Source of the DNA: Mycobacterium lehmannii
Lineage (GTDB): Bacteria; Actinomycetota; Actinomycetes; Mycobacteriales; Mycobacteriaceae
Direction of reading: 5' to 3'
Length of the DNA: 64,000 nucleotides
NCBI RefSeq assembly: GCF_002245535.1
Contig: NZ_NKCN01000010.1
Coordinates: 1 to 64,000 of the forward strand
The first letter of the stretch is position 1. Each line of letters starts with the position of its first letter. The position numbers and the translations under genes are program-made. The notes beneath the pieces were generated by a model that was not told the DNA's origin, did no database searches, and saw nothing but the letters and a program-made list of their open reading frames with translations. This document shows positions 60,943 to 64,000 of the stretch, in pieces.

Positions 60943-61353
60943 TCAGAATTCCAACCCGCCTTCGCGCGCCGCATCGGCCAGCGCCGCGATCCGTCCGCCG
61001 TAGGTGTACCCACCGCGGTCGAACACGACCTTGTCGATCCCTGCGGCCTTCGCGCGCTCGGCGATCAGCTGACCGACCCGCACGCTGTGGGCTTTCTTGT
61101 CACCGTCGACCGCCCGCACATCGGCCTCGATCGAGGACGCCGCGGCCAGCGTGGTGCCGTTGAGGTCGTTCACCAGCTGCACGTGGATGTGCCGCGACGA
61201 ACGGTTGACCACCAACCGCGGCACCTCTGCCGTGCCGGAGATCTTCTTACGCAGGCGAGCGTGCCGACGCAGCCGCGCCACCCGCCGGGTCTCAGAGATG
61301 TTCTGGCCCACGGGCTTGCGCGTCGGCGCTGCCGAATTTGTTGTCGAAGCCAT
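60943..61353 (-). CDS. rplR: 50S ribosomal protein L18
   Basis: This 136-residue protein has the [25 protein letters not shown] segment and ends in [25 protein letters not shown], the standard L18 ending. It binds 5S rRNA in the central protuberance. The N-terminal [17 protein letters not shown] extension is common in mycobacteria. The ATG follows the rplF stop directly. Confidence 0.98.
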   Translation of the reverse strand: MASTTNSAAPTRKPVGQNISETRRVARLRRHARLRKKISGTAEVPRLVVNRSSRHIHVQLVNDLNGTTLAAASSIEADVRAVDGDKKAHSVRVGQLIAERAKAAGIDKVVFDRGGYTYGGRIAALADAAREGGLEF

Positions 61354-61893
61354 TTACTTACCTGTCTTTCCGACCTTGCGGCGGATCTGCTCGCCCTCGT
61401 AGCGGATGCCCTTGCCCTTGTAGGGATCGCTCTTGCGCAGGCGGCGGATGTTCGCCGCGACCTGGCCGACCTTCTGCTTGTCGATGCCGGAGATCGAGAA
61501 CTTCGTCGGTGTCTCCACCGCGAACGTCACCCCCTCGGGGGCGGTGATGACCACCGGGTGGCTGTAGCCCAACGCGAACTCGAGGTTGGAACCCTTGAGC
61601 TGCACGCGGTAACCGACACCGAAGATCTCCATCTTGGTGGTGTAACCCTGGGTGACGCCGGTGATCAGGTTCGCCACCAGCGTGCGCGACAAACCGTGCA
61701 GCGAACGGCTGCGCCGCTCGTCGTCGGGTCGCGACACCACGATGGCGCCGTCGTCGTCACGGGCGACCCGGATCGGTTCGGCCACTGCCAGTTCGAGAGT
61801 TCCCTTGGGCCCCTTGACCGACACGTTCTGCCCGTCGATCGATACGTCGACCCCGCTGGGGACGGGGACCGGCTGCTTTCCAATACGCGACAT
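61354..61893 (-). CDS. rplF: 50S ribosomal protein L6
   Basis: This 179-residue protein has two L6 domains with the start [17 protein letters not shown] and the conserved C-terminal segment [30 protein letters not shown]. It sits near the base of the L7/L12 stalk. It is part of the spc operon between rpsH and rplR. Confidence 0.98.
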   Translation of the reverse strand: MSRIGKQPVPVPSGVDVSIDGQNVSVKGPKGTLELAVAEPIRVARDDDGAIVVSRPDDERRSRSLHGLSRTLVANLITGVTQGYTTKMEIFGVGYRVQLKGSNLEFALGYSHPVVITAPEGVTFAVETPTKFSISGIDKQKVGQVAANIRRLRKSDPYKGKGIRYEGEQIRRKVGKTGK

Positions 61894-61914
61894 TTGAGCT
61901 CTACTCCCTCTCGC

Positions 61915-62313
61915 CTACCACACGTACGCGAGGACTTCGCCGCCCACGCCCTCTTGGGCTGCCTGGCGGTCGGTCCGGAGCCCCGACGACGTGGAGATGA
62001 TCGCCACGCCGAGGCCGCCGAGAACCCGCGGCAGATTGGTGGATTTCGCGTAGACCCGCAGACCGGGCTTGGACACGCGGCGCAGGCCGGCGATGCTTCG
62101 CTCCCGGCTGGGGCCGTACTTCAGTTGCACGACAAGCGACTTGCCGACCCGAGCATCCTCGGTCCGGTAATCGGCGATGTAGCCCTCTTTCTTCAAGATC
62201 TCGGCGATGTTGGCCTTGAGCTTGGAGTGGGGCAGTGTCACCTCGTCGTGGTACGCCGAATTGGCGTTGCGCAGACGTGTCAAGAAGTCTGCGATCGGGT
62301 CCGTCATAGTCAT
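61915..62313 (-). CDS. rpsH: 30S ribosomal protein S8
   Basis: This 132-residue protein begins [21 protein letters not shown], ends [19 protein letters not shown] and binds 16S rRNA centrally. AAAGGTGA supports the ATG at 62313. The frame is open far upstream, but that part is out of context and overlaps rpsZ. In E. coli S8 represses the spc operon, though that is not shown here. Confidence 0.98.
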   Translation of the reverse strand: MTMTDPIADFLTRLRNANSAYHDEVTLPHSKLKANIAEILKKEGYIADYRTEDARVGKSLVVQLKYGPSRERSIAGLRRVSKPGLRVYAKSTNLPRVLGGLGVAIISTSSGLRTDRQAAQEGVGGEVLAYVW

Positions 62314-62399
62314 GACAGCCGGTTCACCTTTCTCGCGGTGGTTCCCGGTATCCGGGCCTACCGCAACCTGTTTGGTTGGTCTGGTCGGTTCGGGCTGGG

Positions 62400-62585
62400 T
62401 TACCAGCTGCTCTTCTGCACGCCGGGCAGTTCGCCGGCGTGTGCCATCTCGCGCAGGCAGATCCGGCACAGGCCGAACTTGCGGAAGACGGCGTGCGGCC
62501 GCCCGCAGCGCTGGCAGCGGGTGTAGGCGCGCACCTTGAACTTCGGCTTCTTGTTGGCCTTGTTGACCAGTGCCTTCTTTGCCAT
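62400..62585 (-). CDS. rpsZ: 30S ribosomal protein S14, zinc-binding type (type Z)
   Basis: This 61-residue S14 of the zinc-containing short form has CQRCGRPH and CRICL, two CxxC motifs that hold Zn2+. Mycobacteria often also carry a zinc-free S14 elsewhere that replaces this one in zinc starvation, so this is the zinc-sufficient form. AAGGAGA overlaps the rplE stop. It is the expected gene between rplE and rpsH. Confidence 0.97.
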   Translation of the reverse strand: MAKKALVNKANKKPKFKVRAYTRCQRCGRPHAVFRKFGLCRICLREMAHAGELPGVQKSSW

Positions 62586-62588
62586 AAC

Positions 62589-63161
62589 TCAGTTCTCCTT
62601 GAACGGAAAGCCCAGCGCCCGCAGCAGCGCTCGTCCTTCGTCGTCGGTCGTCGCCGTGGTGACGACGGTGATGTCCATGCCACGGGGGCGGTCGATGGAG
62701 TCCACATCGATCTCGTGGAACACCGACTGCTCGGTGAGTCCGAAGGTGTAGTTGCCGGTGCCGTCGAACTGCTTGGGCGACAGCCCGCGGAAGTCGCGGA
62801 TACGCGGCAGCGCAATCGAGATCAACCGGTCGAGGAATTCCCACATCCGGTCGCCGCGCAGCGTGACGCGGGCGCCGATCGGCATGCCCTCGCGAAGCTT
62901 GAACTGGGCGATGGACTTACGCGCCCGGCGCACCTCCGGCTTCTGACCGGTGATCAGTGCGAGATCGTTGACCGCACCGTTGATCAGCTTCGCGTCACGG
63001 GCGGCGTCGCCGACGCCCATGTTGACGACGACCTTTACCACGCCGGGGATCTGCATGACGTTCGCGTAGCCGAACTCCTTGGCCAGCGCATCGCGGATCT
63101 CTTCGCGGTAGCGCTGCTTGAGGCGCGGCAGGGCCTTTGCGGTGTTTTCGACAGTGGTCAT
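62589..63161 (-). CDS. rplE: 50S ribosomal protein L5
   Basis: This 190-residue protein has [52 protein letters not shown] and [18 protein letters not shown], as in L5, which binds 5S rRNA and contacts the P-site tRNA. The ATG at 63161 lies one base past the rplX stop, and an earlier in-frame Met would sit inside rplX. Confidence 0.98.
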   Translation of the reverse strand: MTTVENTAKALPRLKQRYREEIRDALAKEFGYANVMQIPGVVKVVVNMGVGDAARDAKLINGAVNDLALITGQKPEVRRARKSIAQFKLREGMPIGARVTLRGDRMWEFLDRLISIALPRIRDFRGLSPKQFDGTGNYTFGLTEQSVFHEIDVDSIDRPRGMDITVVTTATTDDEGRALLRALGFPFKEN

Positions 63162-63162
63162 G

Positions 63163-63483
63163 TCAGTTGATGTCCTTGCCGTTGGTCTTGGCGATGCGGA
63201 CCTTCTTGCCGGTCTCCTCGTCAACCCGGTACGTGATGCGGGTCGGCTTGCCGTCGGAGTCGACGACCATCACATTGGAGACGTCGATCGGCGCCTCCTG
63301 GGTGACGATGCCGCCGGACTGTGCGCCGCGCTCGTTGCTCGACACCGCCGTGTGCTTCTTGATCCGGTTGACGCCCTCGACGAGGACTTTGTTGCGCGCC
63401 GGGTAGGCGACCAGCACCTTGCCCTTGGCGCCCTTGTCCTTGCCGGAGATGACGAGCACGGTGTCGCCCTTGTGGACCTTCAT
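63163..63483 (-). CDS. rplX: 50S ribosomal protein L24
   Basis: This 106-residue KOW-domain protein begins [23 protein letters not shown] and has [24 protein letters not shown], the L24 pattern. L24 is an early 50S assembly initiator. It starts directly after the rplN stop and ends one base before rplE. Confidence 0.98.
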   Translation of the reverse strand: MKVHKGDTVLVISGKDKGAKGKVLVAYPARNKVLVEGVNRIKKHTAVSSNERGAQSGGIVTQEAPIDVSNVMVVDSDGKPTRITYRVDEETGKKVRIAKTNGKDIN

Positions 63484-63852
63484 CTACAACACCTCCGGAG
63501 CAAGCGAGACGATCTTCATGAAGCGCTTCTCGCGCAGTTCGCGGCCGACCGGACCGAAGATGCGGGTACCGCGCGGGTCGTTGTCGGCCTTGATGATGAC
63601 GGCGGCGTTCTCGTCGAACTTGATGTAGCTTCCGTCGGCGCGACGGCGCTCCTTGACGGTGCGCACGATGACGGCCTTCACGATCTCGCCGCGCTTGACG
63701 TTGCCGCCGGGAATGGCTTCCTTTACGGTCGCCACGATGACATCGCCGATGCCGGCATAGCGCCGCGACGAGCCGCCGAGCACGCGGATGCACAGGATCT
63801 CCCTGGCGCCCGTGTTGTCGGCGACCTTGAGCCGCGATTCCTGCTGAATCAC
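63484..63852 (-). CDS. rplN: 50S ribosomal protein L14
   Basis: This 122-residue protein begins with [19 protein letters not shown] and has [15 protein letters not shown], as in L14, which sits at the subunit interface. The start is GTG with AGGAG upstream. It is the first spc gene in this window. As in M. tuberculosis, it may be separated from rpsQ by other genes, so it probably has its own promoter. Confidence 0.97.
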   Translation of the reverse strand: MIQQESRLKVADNTGAREILCIRVLGGSSRRYAGIGDVIVATVKEAIPGGNVKRGEIVKAVIVRTVKERRRADGSYIKFDENAAVIIKADNDPRGTRIFGPVGRELREKRFMKIVSLAPEVL

Positions 63853-63983
63853 TCGATCTCCTCGACCTGGTTTTTGTATGCACGCCAGATACCGACCTGG
63901 ACGTACGCGGTCTTGCTGTCACCGAAAGGCACGCGGGGCCCGCCGCACGCGACTGGCCGAGGTCTGCCCAAGGCAACCGCTTG

Positions 63984-63989
63984 ATTCTA
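63984..63989 (-). promoter_or_regulatory. Candidate -10 box (TAGAAT) of the rplN transcript
   Basis: TAGAAT on the minus strand at the end of the window would leave a roughly 125-base leader before rplN. The matching -35 box would lie beyond base 64000, so this cannot be checked here. The 130 bases between it and rplN show no gene. Confidence 0.35.
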
Positions 63990-64000
63990 TGGGAGGACCT

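Noticed and set aside
1..64000. tRNA, rRNA, CRISPR arrays or insertion sequences
   Set aside because: None was recognised by eye. Intergenic gaps are mostly below 260 bases and show no cloverleaf, repeat-spacer series or transposase.

Overview
The window is a high-GC stretch of mycobacterial chromosome, most likely from a fast-growing environmental Mycobacterium/Mycolicibacterium. The evidence is a yrbE-mce operon, the order rplN to rplO / sppA / TIGR00027-type methyltransferases / secY-adk-map / sigL-rslA, and an mmsA-fadE9-mmsB operon, all of which resemble the M. tuberculosis Rv0714-Rv0753c neighbourhood. The first 18 bases are a one-base-short copy of the Nextera/Tn5 mosaic-end adapter. 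The left edge is therefore a library artefact at a draft contig end, not a biological boundary.

Layout. (1) 1-9165, minus strand: yrbEA-yrbEB-mceA-B-C-D-E-F lipid importer, with mceF cut by the contig end. (2) 9355-14364: a P450 / SnoaL-like / ferredoxin cassette, a divergent GAF-LuxR regulator, a limonene-epoxide-hydrolase-like enzyme and a regulator with two TetR domains in one chain. (3) 14472-16426: a graveyard holding a doubly frameshifted FAD monooxygenase, an AraC 3' tail and a 5'-truncated epoxide hydrolase. The monooxygenase and hydrolase are decayed relatives of intact genes a few kb away. (4) 16440-30230: two divergent catabolic operons that share a 230 bp control region with a 20 bp palindrome. 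The leftward operon encodes a luciferase-like monooxygenase, an 844-residue ferredoxin/FNR/FAD-monooxygenase fusion, an epoxide hydrolase, a flavin reductase, a degenerate RibBA-like protein and an SDR. The rightward operon encodes a crotonase, an acyl-CoA dehydrogenase pair and a 1055-residue tandem acyl-CoA synthetase. (5) 30318-33913: mmsA-fadE9-mmsB, the valine/propionyl-CoA branch. (6) 33921-39030: nitroreductase, HAD protein, a NarL-type two-component pair, and a MarR/NmrA divergon with a duplicated perfect operator.

(7) 39047-45312 is the most interesting block. It contains sigL-rslA, then, co-directional and directly downstream, an operon of ThDP enzyme, SRPBCC protein, KAS III-like enzyme, HisC-like aminotransferase and MarR. 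A TGAACC-N16-CGTGTC element precedes sigL, and a near-identical TGAACT-N16-CGTGTA element precedes the ThDP gene at good spacing. This suggests a SigL-controlled small-molecule biosynthetic operon. (8) 45375-47929: MarR and a Fur-type regulator with catalase. (9) 47959-64000: map, adk and secY, three tandem methyltransferases, an AraC regulator, a flavin-containing monooxygenase, sppA, a luciferase-like protein, a small secreted protein, and the spc ribosomal operon from rplO back to rplN.

Working together, block 1 imports a lipophilic substrate. Blocks 2-5 look like oxygenation, epoxide opening and CoA-dependent ring or side-chain degradation that ends in branched-chain/propionyl metabolism. 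Block 7 looks biosynthetic and stress-regulated. No tRNA, rRNA, CRISPR array or insertion sequence was seen. No stretch over 300 bases lacks a gene or gene remnant.
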